From a virus: a stretch of 54,490 nt of DNA. The stretch is from positions 1 through 54,490 of IMG/VR virus record IMGVR_UViG_3300036861_000394; one strand, 5' to 3'. This document shows, in pieces, positions 23,368-30,665 of the stretch. The position numbers and the translations under genes were made by a program. Position 1 is the first letter of the stretch. Every line of letters begins with the position of its first letter. The notes under the pieces are model-generated. The model saw nothing but the letters and a program-made list of their open reading frames with translations, was not told the DNA's origin and made no database searches.

Positions 23368-23796
23368 TTAGCTTCGCCGCGCACTCGCCTGCCCGGTCGC
23401 CTGTTCCCAGGTCAAGCTGGTCATCTCGTCGTGAACTCGCACGGCGTCGCGCCAGGTCTCGAAGCCGCGCTCAAGCACCTCGTAGCCGTCGCTGTCGATG
23501 TCGTCGACCGCGAGCCCGCCGTAGAACTTCTGGCGCAGATCCGAGAACGAGGACGGCTTCGTGCGCTGGCAGACCTCGAACACGATCCGCGGCGAGTAGT
23601 AGCCGCAGGAATCGCGGTCGCCCAGGTAGAGGCCGATCAGGTCCCGCATTGTCGGCGTTGGCGGGGCTGTGGCCTGAGCCATTGCACCGGCTGCGACTAT
23701 TCCGGGCTCAGACCAGCGCTTGCGTGAGTCGCGCCAGAACACGGCGATACCAAGGAAGACGCCGACCAGTAAGAGCGAGGCCCGTGACGGGGACAA
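23368..23796 (-). CDS. Membrane-anchored hypothetical protein (142 aa)
   Basis: The start is TTG 23796, chosen for the GAGGAG eight bases upstream. Residues 6-20 form a membrane segment (ASLLLVGVFLGIAVFW). The rest is soluble (RDLIGLYLGDRDSCGYYSPR, LERGFETWRDAVRVHDEM). The long upstream extension lacks a ribosome binding site. Unknown. Confidence 0.6.
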   Translation of the reverse strand: MSPSRASLLLVGVFLGIAVFWRDSRKRWSEPGIVAAGAMAQATAPPTPTMRDLIGLYLGDRDSCGYYSPRIVFEVCQRTKPSSFSDLRQKFYGGLAVDDIDSDGYEVLERGFETWRDAVRVHDEMTSLTWEQATGQASARRS

Positions 23797-23876
23797 GATG
23801 GGTCTCCTCGCTATAGAGCTGTACGAGGCTGCGCCCGGGCGGTGCCGCAGCATTGCCAATGAAAAAGACGCGAACG

Positions 23877-24185
23877 CTAGGCTGCTGTGGGGAGTTCTTC
23901 GGCATCGGCTTGCTCCCTCTCTTTGATCCGCTTCCTCATATCCGCCCAATACTTCTCGGAGCCAACATATGGCGTCAACACACGAGCGCGGAATTTCTCC
24001 CAGGAGTCAATGCGCCCGTCCATTGATTTCCGGGTCGATTTACCCCACGCGAGGTCATCCTTTGTTGCGACGTCTTCGTTCAACCAATCATCGACAGCAT
24101 CCTGATAGTCGCGGTCGGCCCAGTAGTAGTACGGGTCCTCTCCGGCCTGATTGTCTGACCAGTCCATGTCATCCCACCAAGCCAT
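23877..24185 (-). CDS. Hypothetical protein rich in W, D and Y (102 aa)
   Basis: The N-terminal half is unusually acidic and aromatic (MAWWDDMDWSDNQAGEDPYY), the C-terminal half helical and charged (WADMRKRIKEREQADAEEL). ATG overlaps the upstream TAA. Unknown function; acidic aromatic proteins of this kind can mimic DNA, but this is speculation. Confidence 0.6.
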   Translation of the reverse strand: MAWWDDMDWSDNQAGEDPYYYWADRDYQDAVDDWLNEDVATKDDLAWGKSTRKSMDGRIDSWEKFRARVLTPYVGSEKYWADMRKRIKEREQADAEELPTAA

Positions 24186-24475
24186 TACGCCGCTTCCCTT
24201 TCGGGATCAGCGACGAACATCCCCGCGCGCCGCTTCGCCGCAAGCGTGACCGGAGCATCCTCGGGATCATCGGCGCGAACGAGACCGAGGCCATTGCCGG
24301 GTCGCCCAATCGGATCGAGGCCGCGTGGTTGCCACCACATGCCATACTGCTGCCAGTATTGCCGCGTTCCCCGGTGGCCGCGTGGGCCGAAGGGCGCAGC
24401 GAAACATGTTCGGCAGACCGCATCCACAAACGAGGGGTTGCGAAGCTGCCCACCGCACTTAGTGCAAGCGGACAT
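24185..24475 (-). CDS. Zinc-ribbon hypothetical protein (96 aa)
   Basis: Two CxxC pairs at residues 4-7 (CTKCGG) and 21-24 (CRTCF) form a zinc ribbon, followed by a tail rich in G and W. The ATG at 24475 has AGGGAG eight bases upstream and follows a transcription terminator, so this is the first gene of a new transcription unit. Unknown. Confidence 0.65.
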   Translation of the reverse strand: MSACTKCGGQLRNPSFVDAVCRTCFAAPFGPRGHRGTRQYWQQYGMWWQPRGLDPIGRPGNGLGLVRADDPEDAPVTLAAKRRAGMFVADPEREAA

Positions 24476-24487
24476 GTTGGACTCCCT

Positions 24488-24518
24488 TGAAAAGAAAAGA
24501 ACCGGCCGAAGTCGGTTC
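24488..24518 (-). terminator. Intrinsic terminator ending the early operon
   Basis: On the minus strand GAACCGAC, a TTCG tetraloop and GCCGGTTC form an 8-bp stem with one A-C mismatch, followed directly by TTTTCTTTTC. This is a typical intrinsic terminator. It separates the early/regulatory block from the packaging and head block. Confidence 0.8.
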
Positions 24519-24543
24519 GCGGGCAGGACTTTTCAGTACCCTG

Positions 24544-24561
24544 GCGGAATGTGGATTCCGC
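24544..24561. repeat. Perfect 7-bp hairpin upstream of the terminator
   Basis: GCGGAAT and ATTCCGC with a 4-base loop form a perfect stem in the stretch between the 59-codon zinc-ribbon gene and the terminator. It could stabilise the message end or be an operator. No T-run follows. Confidence 0.5.
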
Positions 24562-24589
24562 AGAAAAGGGCCATAGACCCTCTCCACAA

Positions 24590-24769
24590 CTAGGTTAGCA
24601 GTAATTGCGGTCGGACTGTCAAATCGGACGGGCGCCACTCGGCGGGATAACTCTCGGCGTAGTAGTCGCGGACAATGGCCGGATAGTCCACGATCCGACG
24701 GCAGAACTCGCAGCGCGCAAGCCAGTCATGGGGGAGTGGGATACCGCAGCCGCGACAGCGGGCTATCAA
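24590..24769 (-). CDS. Zinc-ribbon protein, short gene (59 aa)
   Basis: The TTG at 24769 directly follows the TGA of the HNH gene, with GGGAGG six to eight bases upstream. The 59-residue product has CRGCG near residue 5 and CEFC near residue 20, then a well-formed sequence (IVDYPAIVRDYYAESYPAEW). It is the last gene before the terminator. Confidence 0.65.
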   Translation of the reverse strand: MIARCRGCGIPLPHDWLARCEFCRRIVDYPAIVRDYYAESYPAEWRPSDLTVRPQLLLT

Positions 24770-25120
24770 TCACGCCGCCTCCCGCACAAACCTGAACCGG
24801 AACTGCTTGGGTATCGGATACCGCTCGATGAAGTCCAGATTTCGCGCCGTGTTGCAGGCCCGGCAAGAGCAGGCGAGGTTGTGCGGCTCGTTCGCTCCCC
24901 CGGCAACTAGCGGCCAGGCATGATCGAACGACGCCGCATCTTGGCTCCACGGATCGTCCGGTTGGATCTTCGTGAAGTCGAGAGAGGAGCCGCAATAGAC
25001 GCAGGCCGATCCGTCGCGTTCGATGATCTTCCGAAGATCGAGCCCGGTCACACGACCCGGGATTCCGTGCATCCGAGCGCGGTTGTTCATCCGCCATGCG
25101 CGATTTGACCAGATGCTCAC
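24770..25120 (-). CDS. HNH endonuclease
   Basis: The 116-residue product has an HNH core: CVYCG near residue 40, FDHAWPLVAGGANEPHNL with the metal-binding H and N, and CSCRACNTARN near 85-95. It may be a homing nuclease, or, since it lies next to packaging genes, an HNH that acts with terminase as in HK97-like phages. The start overlaps the stop of the upstream zinc/HTH gene (GTGA). Confidence 0.85.
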   Translation of the reverse strand: MSIWSNRAWRMNNRARMHGIPGRVTGLDLRKIIERDGSACVYCGSSLDFTKIQPDDPWSQDAASFDHAWPLVAGGANEPHNLACSCRACNTARNLDFIERYPIPKQFRFRFVREAA

Positions 25121-25968
25121 GCCGCCACCACCGATGTAGCCACGATCTTCGACACCGCGGACTGCGAGAGCCCGAACTCCCGCGCCAGCCGCGCCTGCTT
25201 CCAGCCCTCCTCGCCGTGGAGCCGCCGGATCTCCGCGTTCCGCTCCCCGGTCGCGGTCAGGTCCGAGCGCCGCTGTCGCGTCGGCTCCTTCAGCACCGGG
25301 ACGTGCGCCGGCAGGATCGGCTTGTCCATCCGCAGGGCCACGAGCAGGACGAGCCGATTCACCCTGCCCTGCATCCGCGGCGACTGGATCTCCAGGCCGT
25401 GCACGCAGAAGCGCCCGAAGTCCCGATAGCGGCGATACTCCCGCTCCCGCATTCCTAGCCAGACCCGTTCAAGCTCGGCGTACGACCCACGCTCGTATTG
25501 CCGATCCTTTGCCGAGCAGGCGGCCGTGTAGGCATCGTCGGTGCCCTCGATCGCAGCCTGCATCCGAGCGAGCTCGGACTCGTTCCGCTCTCGCTCCTCT
25601 GCCCGCAGGTCGCCGCGGGTGCCGGGGTCACGGTTCAGGTGCTCGTAGTGGGCGGAGAGCGATTCGTCGCCGGCCACTCGCTCGCGGCCTGTGTAGGCGT
25701 CGACCTTGATTCGCCCGGTCGCGGAACAGCGCTCGCAGGGCATGGGGATGCCGCGAACCCGCTTCATGCCTTCGCCCTCGCAGCGCGGACAGGGCTTGAA
25801 CTTCGAGGGGACCTCTCCCGGCTTGGCGCCGAGCGCGACGATCATCCCGGTCGAGGTCTTGACGTGCCGCGCCCAGTCGTAGAGAGTCGCGGCCAGAAAC
25901 CGCACGCGGGCAAGGTCGGCCTGACTGGCCCGCGGCTTGACGTTCAGACCGTTGCTCGATCCGGCCAC
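25117..25968 (-). CDS. DnaJ-type zinc finger plus HTH protein
   Basis: The 283-residue product has two DnaJ central-domain-like repeats (CPRCEGEG and CERCSATG, about residues 60-87), a long charged helical middle, and a C-terminal HTH (RLHGEEGWKQARLAREFGLS then QSAVSKIV). That order is unusual: a chaperone-type zinc module fused to a DNA-binding end. It is a candidate regulator of the late block, since it lies just upstream of the terminator. The GTG start has GGAGG upstream. Confidence 0.7.
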   Translation of the reverse strand: MAGSSNGLNVKPRASQADLARVRFLAATLYDWARHVKTSTGMIVALGAKPGEVPSKFKPCPRCEGEGMKRVRGIPMPCERCSATGRIKVDAYTGRERVAGDESLSAHYEHLNRDPGTRGDLRAEERERNESELARMQAAIEGTDDAYTAACSAKDRQYERGSYAELERVWLGMREREYRRYRDFGRFCVHGLEIQSPRMQGRVNRLVLLVALRMDKPILPAHVPVLKEPTRQRRSDLTATGERNAEIRRLHGEEGWKQARLAREFGLSQSAVSKIVATSVVAA

Positions 25969-25996
25969 CGGCGACCTCCGACAGTCGGGGGGTAAG

Positions 25997-26008
25997 TTCC
26001 CTAGGGAA
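25997..26008. promoter_or_regulatory. 12-bp palindrome before the zinc/HTH gene
   Basis: TTCCCTAGGGAA is a perfect 12-bp palindrome in the 57-base gap just upstream of the HTH gene. A symmetric site in this place may be an operator, possibly for the gene's own product. No promoter boxes are clear. Confidence 0.4.
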
Positions 26009-26025
26009 GTTCTTGGGGCGAGAGG

Positions 26026-26478
26026 CTAGCGGGGCGGTCGGACGATGCGCCGACGCGTTGCCGCGATCTCGTCACGGCGTGCCTGGACTCGGAGCTCGTC
26101 CGTGTTTGCTGCGATGTTCGCATCCACCATGCAACAGCCCAATGGAGGATTCTCCAATGCCTCATCGCGAACGGGGCAGCCCCTGCGGTGTTCACATTGC
26201 GGCGGAGCACTAGGCCAATTGCAGCCATCACCGCCACATGAACAGTCGAATGCACTTCCGTAGCGCCACATCTGACCGACCCCGAGACCGCCGAGGCCAC
26301 CGATCAGCGTGCGATTGTGCTCCTCATCGTGCTCAATCACAAATGAGCGTAAACCGTAACGAAGACGTGGAAACCCAGGCTCCGAATCCTTCTCCTCCCC
26401 GCAGCCAGCACACAGACCGTCCGTGCGGATCGCGGGGTGTTTGCGGCAGATGAGGCAGGCTTGGCCGAAGGTGGTCAT
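26026..26478 (-). CDS. Cysteine-rich zinc protein (150 aa)
   Basis: The start is ATG 26478, chosen because GGAGGA lies near it and the upstream part is a shadow. The product has CLICRKH, CAGCGE, CSCGGDGCNW, CEHRRGC and GCCM motifs, spread over residues 8-120, so it could bind two zinc ions. Unknown function. Confidence 0.6.
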   Translation of the reverse strand: MTTFGQACLICRKHPAIRTDGLCAGCGEEKDSEPGFPRLRYGLRSFVIEHDEEHNRTLIGGLGGLGVGQMWRYGSAFDCSCGGDGCNWPSAPPQCEHRRGCPVRDEALENPPLGCCMVDANIAANTDELRVQARRDEIAATRRRIVRPPR

Positions 26479-26482
26479 GGGG

Positions 26483-26710
26483 TCATCTGTCCTCCTGCGG
26501 TGGTGTCCATCCGGCTTCGAGTAGAGCATCGAAAAGAGTTATCAACTCATCTCTTGGTCGGACGAGTAGCGAACGCGTCAAGGTGTTGGCAAGAGGCTCA
26601 AGCCGGGCCGCACCCGAGGGCCATTCGATCTCATGGACGACCAACAAGCGACCGTCCATCCTCACAACATCGAACGGTCTCGGCTTACGAAATCTGATGG
26701 GAATCCTCAT
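26483..26710 (-). CDS. Small hypothetical protein (75 aa)
   Basis: The ATG overlaps the upstream TGA (ATGA). The product has alternating basic and hydrophobic segments (IPIRFRKPRPFDVVRMDGRL) and a helical end (LITLFDALLEAGW). Unknown. Confidence 0.6.
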   Translation of the reverse strand: MRIPIRFRKPRPFDVVRMDGRLLVVHEIEWPSGAARLEPLANTLTRSLLVRPRDELITLFDALLEAGWTPPQEDR

Positions 26711-26910
26711 CGAGACAACCATGGTCGGCGGAAGACGTCGATGAGCGTTTGTCCAAGTTCATCCAGTGCGTCGCCGAGAACGGCTAGCTGGTAGGTCATC
26801 GTCTTTTCCAACTGCTTGACGACGAAGGAGCGATCCACTGGATGACTAGCGCCGCTGCCGATTATCCAATCGTCTAGTAGGGATTGGGCTCGTGGGCCTC
26901 GCTTGCTCAT
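26707..26910 (-). CDS. Small helical hypothetical protein (67 aa)
   Basis: The ATG at 26910 overlaps the upstream stop and has AGGGAGCAGG immediately upstream. The product is helical (KQLEKTMTYQLAVLGDALDE). Unknown function. Confidence 0.6.
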   Translation of the reverse strand: MSKRGPRAQSLLDDWIIGSGASHPVDRSFVVKQLEKTMTYQLAVLGDALDELGQTLIDVFRRPWLSR

Positions 26911-27086
26911 CCTGCTCCCTTCGTTTTTGGTTGTGGGCGGCGCATTCTCTGACGAGCCGCATGAATGATGCAGGCCTCGATGTTCACGACCTTGAAGCAC
27001 TTGCCGCACAGTGCTGTGACCAGATAGGCCTCCACAATCCCCGCGTTACAGCAAGGCGTCTTAACAGCGATCATCGTTTGACTCAC
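26907..27086 (-). CDS. Small zinc-binding protein (59 aa)
   Basis: GTGA overlap with the upstream stop. CCNAG near residue 12 and CGKC near residue 28 make a zinc ribbon, followed by a basic tail (RQRMRRPQPKTKG). This pattern (CCxxGxxxA...CxxC) recurs in small actinophage proteins. Confidence 0.65.
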   Translation of the reverse strand: MSQTMIAVKTPCCNAGIVEAYLVTALCGKCFKVVNIEACIIHAARQRMRRPQPKTKGAG

Positions 27087-27283
27087 CCCGCCCCCGCCCC
27101 AAGCCGACACAGCACCATCACGACCCTGCCCTCCAACTCAACCTCGACCCACTCGCGTCCATTCGAGACTCGCGCTCCCCGCGGCAGCTTCATCTCCCGG
27201 CCAGCACCGGGGTTGTAGACGATCGGCTCGCCGTTGACGAGCTCGCTGTAGACGAACCACCGTTCTTTCTTTCGTCGTTTCAT
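27083..27283 (-). CDS. Small basic hypothetical protein (66 aa)
   Basis: The ATG at 27283 gives MKRRKKERWFVYSELVNGE and a strand-rich remainder (GREWVEVELEGRVVMVL). A short GAGG lies before it. Upstream in-frame codons overlap the previous gene and are unlikely to be used. Confidence 0.55.
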   Translation of the reverse strand: MKRRKKERWFVYSELVNGEPIVYNPGAGREMKLPRGARVSNGREWVEVELEGRVVMVLCRLGAGAG

Positions 27284-27311
27284 TGGCCTCGTTTGAAGTA
27301 AAAGTGGAACA

Positions 27312-27530
27312 TCAACGGCTTCCGTAGTTGGCAACATAGAGCGCGGCATCAGCAGACCGACCGGCACTCCCCGCATTCTTTTCAGCCCGTTCAACGCGAA
27401 CGAGCAGCCACATAATCCAACATCGGCAGCAGTTCTTCCCGCCCGGGTGCCCTCGCATGTCTGGCGGTCTATCAGCCCTGTATGCAGGATGATCGGAGCA
27501 GGTCACGCCGCACGACGTTTCATTGCTCAT
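27312..27530 (-). CDS. Small cysteine-containing protein (72 aa)
   Basis: The ATG at 27530 lies just inside the end of the upstream gene. The product includes CGVTCSDH and CCRCW, suggesting metal binding. The upstream in-frame extension overlaps the previous gene and is discounted. Support is modest. Confidence 0.45.
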   Translation of the reverse strand: MSNETSCGVTCSDHPAYRADRPPDMRGHPGGKNCCRCWIMWLLVRVERAEKNAGSAGRSADAALYVANYGSR

Positions 27531-27837
27531 GCCCCGCGGGGAGAACGTCAACGCCCTTCGGATCTCGGACATAGCTGACTCCGTGCGTCCCCTTTGCCAT
27601 CCGCCAGCCTGTTCGCCGCTGTCCACCAGTCGCTCCCCCTAGATGTTCGCCCTGTCCGATCTTGTAGACGAAGAGGCCCGCAGGATTCGCGCCCTCGAAT
27701 GAGGCGAGCGCAACCTCGATCGTTCTATCGGGTGCTTGCTCGAATGCCATCCAAGCCAGACGCAATGCCTGACCGCGAAGGCTCAGATCCGAGAACAGCG
27801 TTTCGGCCATCTCGCGCGGAAGTAAGCTTACGTTCAT
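27520..27837 (-). CDS. Hypothetical protein (105 aa)
   Basis: The product begins MNVSLLPREMAETLFSDLSL and has a G-rich late part (GEHLGGATGGQRRTGWRM). AAAGGA precedes the ATG. No family recognised. Confidence 0.6.
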   Translation of the reverse strand: MNVSLLPREMAETLFSDLSLRGQALRLAWMAFEQAPDRTIEVALASFEGANPAGLFVYKIGQGEHLGGATGGQRRTGWRMAKGTHGVSYVRDPKGVDVLPAGHEQ

Positions 27838-27854
27838 GGTTGGATGGTCCTTTC

Positions 27855-28223
27855 TTATTCTTCTTCTACTTCTAGGGAAGCATTTTGCGCCATTTTGCTA
27901 GCACGGTGATTGCGTCGGATTGGCTCAACAAAGCGGATAGCTAGCAGTTCTTGTAGACCGGTTGTTACGGTTTTGTCCGTCATATGTACTCTTTTTGTCA
28001 GCCATTTGCTATCCGTTGTAATCCGATTGTCTCGTTGCATGGCGATACACATGAGACAAGTCGCGAGCTCACGAGTGGGGGGGCGCAATTGCATCAACTC
28101 AGGATCTCCCAGCCGCTCGTGCCCGTAGACTTTGAACCAGATCATTTTCCGCGATTCATTCTGGTAATGCTGATACTTGTCCCAGTTGCGAATGCGGATG
28201 TGCTTCGGAATCCTCGGCGGCAA
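27855..28223 (-). CDS. Replication-initiator-like HTH protein, possible (122 aa)
   Basis: The start is TTG 28223, with AAAGGG upstream. The product has the layout of phage replication or regulatory proteins with a winged HTH: WDKYQHYQNESRKMIWFKVY, then LATCLMCIAMQRDNRIT, then DSKWLTKRVHMTDKTVTTGL and an LLAIRFVEPI end. It could bind the phage origin. This is suggestive only. Confidence 0.5.
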   Translation of the reverse strand: MPPRIPKHIRIRNWDKYQHYQNESRKMIWFKVYGHERLGDPELMQLRPPTRELATCLMCIAMQRDNRITTDSKWLTKRVHMTDKTVTTGLQELLAIRFVEPIRRNHRASKMAQNASLEVEEE

Positions 28224-28224
28224 C

Positions 28225-28422
28225 TCATGGCCCTTTGTTCGTCGGCGGACAGGTGAAGTGCCGGCTGACCGGAGTACCCCCCGGACCTCCGAAGCGCGAG
28301 AAAAAGAGATGCTGATAGCGCGGCTCGAGCTTCTTTGTATTGAGGGCGAGAGTGGCTCCGCAGAACTCGCATTCACGCGATTCCCAGCCGCCCCAGACAG
28401 TGTGTGATCCTTTTGAGGTCAT
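28225..28422 (-). CDS. Small zinc-knuckle protein (65 aa)
   Basis: The ATG overlaps the upstream stop (ATGA). CEFCG near residue 18 is the first half of a zinc site, with a CPP end. The rest is basic (LNTKKLEPRYQHLFFSRFGG). Unknown. Confidence 0.55.
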   Translation of the reverse strand: MTSKGSHTVWGGWESRECEFCGATLALNTKKLEPRYQHLFFSRFGGPGGTPVSRHFTCPPTNKGP

Positions 28423-28799
28423 TCGTCCCCTGACTCGCTGAGGGCGGCGTCCAAAATCCTCAGCGTTGCCGAGTGTGCCTCATCCTTGTTCACGAACGCA
28501 CGCTCGCAATCTCTCGCTTCCCGCAGCGCCTCCATCAGCCGCTCCTCCCGCTTGCGAAGTCGGGTGAAAGCATCAGCGCGCTCTTGCCAATCGTTGAGAT
28601 ACTGACCGCCATCAGGGACGCCGAACATCGTGGCTAGCTTCCGCTCTCGTTCACGAAGCCGGGTGAGTTCGGCCTCAGCTTGCTCTAGATCGATGAGGAG
28701 ATCCCGAATCGCTCCTCGCCCGAAGGGTTCGGTAAGCGGCCCGTGGACAATCCCCCGCAGACGTTCTCTACGCTCTTGCGTCACTCGCCGCTCACTCAC
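28419..28799 (-). CDS. Coiled-coil protein with R-L-R-K-R-E-E module (126 aa)
   Basis: The start is GTG 28799 at the shared junction (AAGGAG then seven bases then GTG), overlapping the upstream stop by 8 bases. The product is mostly coiled coil (LIDLEQAEAELTRLRERERK, RLRKREERLMEALREARDCE). The RLRKREE-x-L-x-EALRE stretch recurs in the gene at 29566. Function unknown. Confidence 0.65.
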   Translation of the reverse strand: MSERRVTQERRERLRGIVHGPLTEPFGRGAIRDLLIDLEQAEAELTRLRERERKLATMFGVPDGGQYLNDWQERADAFTRLRKREERLMEALREARDCERAFVNKDEAHSATLRILDAALSESGDE

Positions 28800-29175
28800 G
28801 GGGCGTCTCCTTGTCGGCCCATTGCCCGACTCGACCACAGACCTGACACTCGGCCCAGCCGCCACCGAGAGCAACCTGCGGATCACACGGGTACGTTTCA
28901 TCCTCGTCGGGGCCGTTCGGGCACTCGTTAAGGCCGAAGCCTTCCTGCCGCAGACGGCGCAGATCGAACTGGCGAACGTCTAGGTCGCTCATCGCGTCTC
29001 CTTGAATCGTCGGCGGTTCCTTGTCGTGCAGCTCACAGTAGAGACGGTTGTACGCGGCGCAGAGCCGAGCCGTTTCCGGGCCAAGGACAGGGTCAAGAGA
29101 GATGTCGGGATGATTCCGCAGGGCTTGGAGCAGTTCGTCAGCGAGCGCATCGATAGGTCCGACGTACTGGCTCAT
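28792..29175 (-). CDS. Small protein, apparent fusion of two junction-bearing genes (127 aa)
   Basis: The ATG overlaps the previous stop (ATGA). Residues 1-61 are a helical unit (IDALADELLQALRNHPDISL). From ATG 28992 the remainder has its own AAGGAGACGC and ATG (MSDLDVRQFDLRRLRQEGF), exactly like the between-gene junctions, but no stop precedes it. C-terminal zinc site: CPNG, CDPQ, CQVCG. It therefore looks like two genes fused by loss of a stop, or one with an internal start. Confidence 0.65.
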   Translation of the reverse strand: MSQYVGPIDALADELLQALRNHPDISLDPVLGPETARLCAAYNRLYCELHDKEPPTIQGDAMSDLDVRQFDLRRLRQEGFGLNECPNGPDEDETYPCDPQVALGGGWAECQVCGRVGQWADKETPRE

Positions 29176-29573
29176 GGCGTCTCCTTGTCGGTGAGGGCGG
29201 CACTGAGCAATCCCATCTTTGAGTGAGAACCCATTGCTCCGTAGATATGCATATGTTCGTCAACCACTTCTTGGGCTGCTTTCTTCACCCGTTCCAGTTC
29301 GGCCTCGGCTTGCTCGGCCCTGGATTCAGCCTCTTCTAACTCCTCTTTGTACGCCTCGTGCGCGTCCGCCAGCGCAAAGTTCGCCGTTTCCCGCGTCGCT
29401 TTGTATGCCTCGTCCCGCTCCCGTGTCAGTTGCTCGACCTGGGCTTCGAGATGCCGCACATACGAAAGCGCTTTGGCTGCACCCGATTCTGATGAGGCTG
29501 AAACCCGTGACAACTCAGCCCGAACCTCGTTGCCGATTTCCCGCCAGCCCTCTCGGTCTATTGATTCAGGCAT
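29172..29573 (-). CDS. Coiled-coil protein (133 aa)
   Basis: The start is ATG 29573, whose ATGCCTGA overlaps the upstream stop. Nearly the whole chain is a heptad-type coiled coil (YVRHLEAQVEQLTRERDEAY, ESRAEQAEAELERVKKAAQE). A 37-base segment of the gene (29285-29321) is identical to 30144-30180 in another coiled-coil gene. Unknown. Confidence 0.65.
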   Translation of the reverse strand: MPESIDREGWREIGNEVRAELSRVSASSESGAAKALSYVRHLEAQVEQLTRERDEAYKATRETANFALADAHEAYKEELEEAESRAEQAEAELERVKKAAQEVVDEHMHIYGAMGSHSKMGLLSAALTDKETP

Positions 29574-29850
29574 GGCGGGCGAGGGCGGCGCGGGCGATTT
29601 CCTCAGGATGGCGATAGCCAACAAGTCGTCCTAGACCGGGCGCAGGCTGATAAGCGATCTCTCGCAGCGCCTCCACCAGCCACTCCTCCCGCTTGCGAAG
29701 CCGGGAGAGTGCGGTCTCAAGTTCGGCGATGCGGGCCACAGACGCTTTGTGCACCGCAAGAACGCCTAGCGCCAACAAGTCACCGCTTGCCCTAGCTTGC
29801 CGTTCTATCTCCGCACATTGAGCTTCGGTCAATGCCTCGCGGTCAGTCAC
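29566..29850 (-). CDS. Coiled-coil protein, paralogous to the 28419 gene (94 aa)
   Basis: GTG start at the shared junction (AAGGAGACGCCCC then GTG). The product holds ARIAELETALSRLRKREEWL and VEALREIAYQP, matching RLRKREERLMEALRE of the 28419 gene at both protein and nucleotide level (about 40 bases, few mismatches). Unknown function. Confidence 0.65.
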   Translation of the reverse strand: MTDREALTEAQCAEIERQARASGDLLALGVLAVHKASVARIAELETALSRLRKREEWLVEALREIAYQPAPGLGRLVGYRHPEEIARAALARHA

Positions 29851-30028
29851 GGGGCGTCTCCTTGTCGGCCTCGTACTCGTGTTGCTCGTTCCGCAGTTCC
29901 CACGGCATCCAGCCGTAGTTCCAGTCATCGAGGTTTTCTCCGGTGAAGATGTAGCGACGAGCGGTGAGCGGATCGACCCATACGTCACCGACTTGGGACT
30001 TGCTCGGGCCGGGTGGTAGCAGGCTCAT
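29843..30028 (-). CDS. Small hypothetical protein (61 aa)
   Basis: The ATG overlaps the upstream stop (ATGA). The product begins MSLLPPGPSKSQVGDVWVDP, has many aromatic residues (YIFTGENLDDWNYGWMPWE) and ends in the recurrent DKETPRD. Unknown. Confidence 0.6.
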   Translation of the reverse strand: MSLLPPGPSKSQVGDVWVDPLTARRYIFTGENLDDWNYGWMPWELRNEQHEYEADKETPRD

Positions 30029-30372
30029 GGCGTTTCCTTGTCGGCGAGGGCGGCGTCAACAACGGCCCAGAGCGCATCCTTGATGGCTAGCTCGTCATAG
30101 TCCGGTGCGGCGGCGGTAGACCGGGCGCTCTTGGCAAATTCCCTCACCCGTTCCAGTTCGGCCTCGGCTTGCTCGGCCCTCTCGCGCCAATAGTTTGTAC
30201 GCCGCATCCATTGGCCGACAACTATTCTTTCGGCGTACCGATCCTGTGTCAGTTGCTCGACCTCATCGGCCAGGCTCGACACGGAGCCACGGAGCCACAC
30301 AGGACTGTTGGCACGAACAGACAGAGGTCGCTCATTGGCAAGCGCCTTGAGTTCTCTTGACTGCTCGCTCAT
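30025..30372 (-). CDS. Coiled-coil protein (115 aa)
   Basis: The ATG overlaps the upstream stop. The centre is a coiled coil (ADEVEQLTQDRYAERIVV, ERAEQAEAELERVREFAK) sharing the RAEQAEAELERV module with the 29172 gene. It ends in DAALADKETP, one of several genes with this end. Unknown function. Confidence 0.65.
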   Translation of the reverse strand: MSEQSRELKALANERPLSVRANSPVWLRGSVSSLADEVEQLTQDRYAERIVVGQWMRRTNYWRERAEQAEAELERVREFAKSARSTAAAPDYDELAIKDALWAVVDAALADKETP

Positions 30373-30665
30373 CGTTCCAACTCCTCATCGAGGCGAGCGA
30401 GGGCGGCATCGAGCCTACGGAATGCGGGGCCGTCTTCCATATCCCACTTTGCCGACTGCGCCGCCTCCGCCACATCCAGCAAGGTCTCCGCTGCGTTGAC
30501 GGCCTGGACGATGAGGGCGGCATCGTTCTTTCTGCTGTCCCGCGCCACATATGCGTCGTACTCGGTGTTCGTCAGGACGTCCCAGACGTCGGCATGCACC
30601 TCGTGATGCCACGGCCTCTCCGTCGCCTCCCCAAGTAGCTTCCTGAATCGCTCGATGCCGCTCAT
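30369..30665 (-). CDS. Conserved-type phage protein (98 aa)
   Basis: The sequence RKLLGEATERPWHHEVHADV, then RKNDAALIVQAVNAAETLLD and a helical end, is the pattern of a small phage family with a P-W turn and D-x-x-LIVxAVNAAxxLLD. ATGA overlap. The exact function is not known. Confidence 0.65.
   Translation of the reverse strand: MSGIERFRKLLGEATERPWHHEVHADVWDVLTNTEYDAYVARDSRKNDAALIVQAVNAAETLLDVAEAAQSAKWDMEDGPAFRRLDAALARLDEELER

Noticed and set aside
23708-23905. 65-codon minus-strand frame between 23877 and 23796
   Set aside because: No ribosome binding site, overlaps the well-supported start of the 142-aa gene; composition poor.
27855-28376. Extended 173-codon form of the replication-like gene
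   Set aside because: The upstream part overlaps the 65-aa zinc-knuckle gene in another frame and lacks a start with a ribosome binding site.
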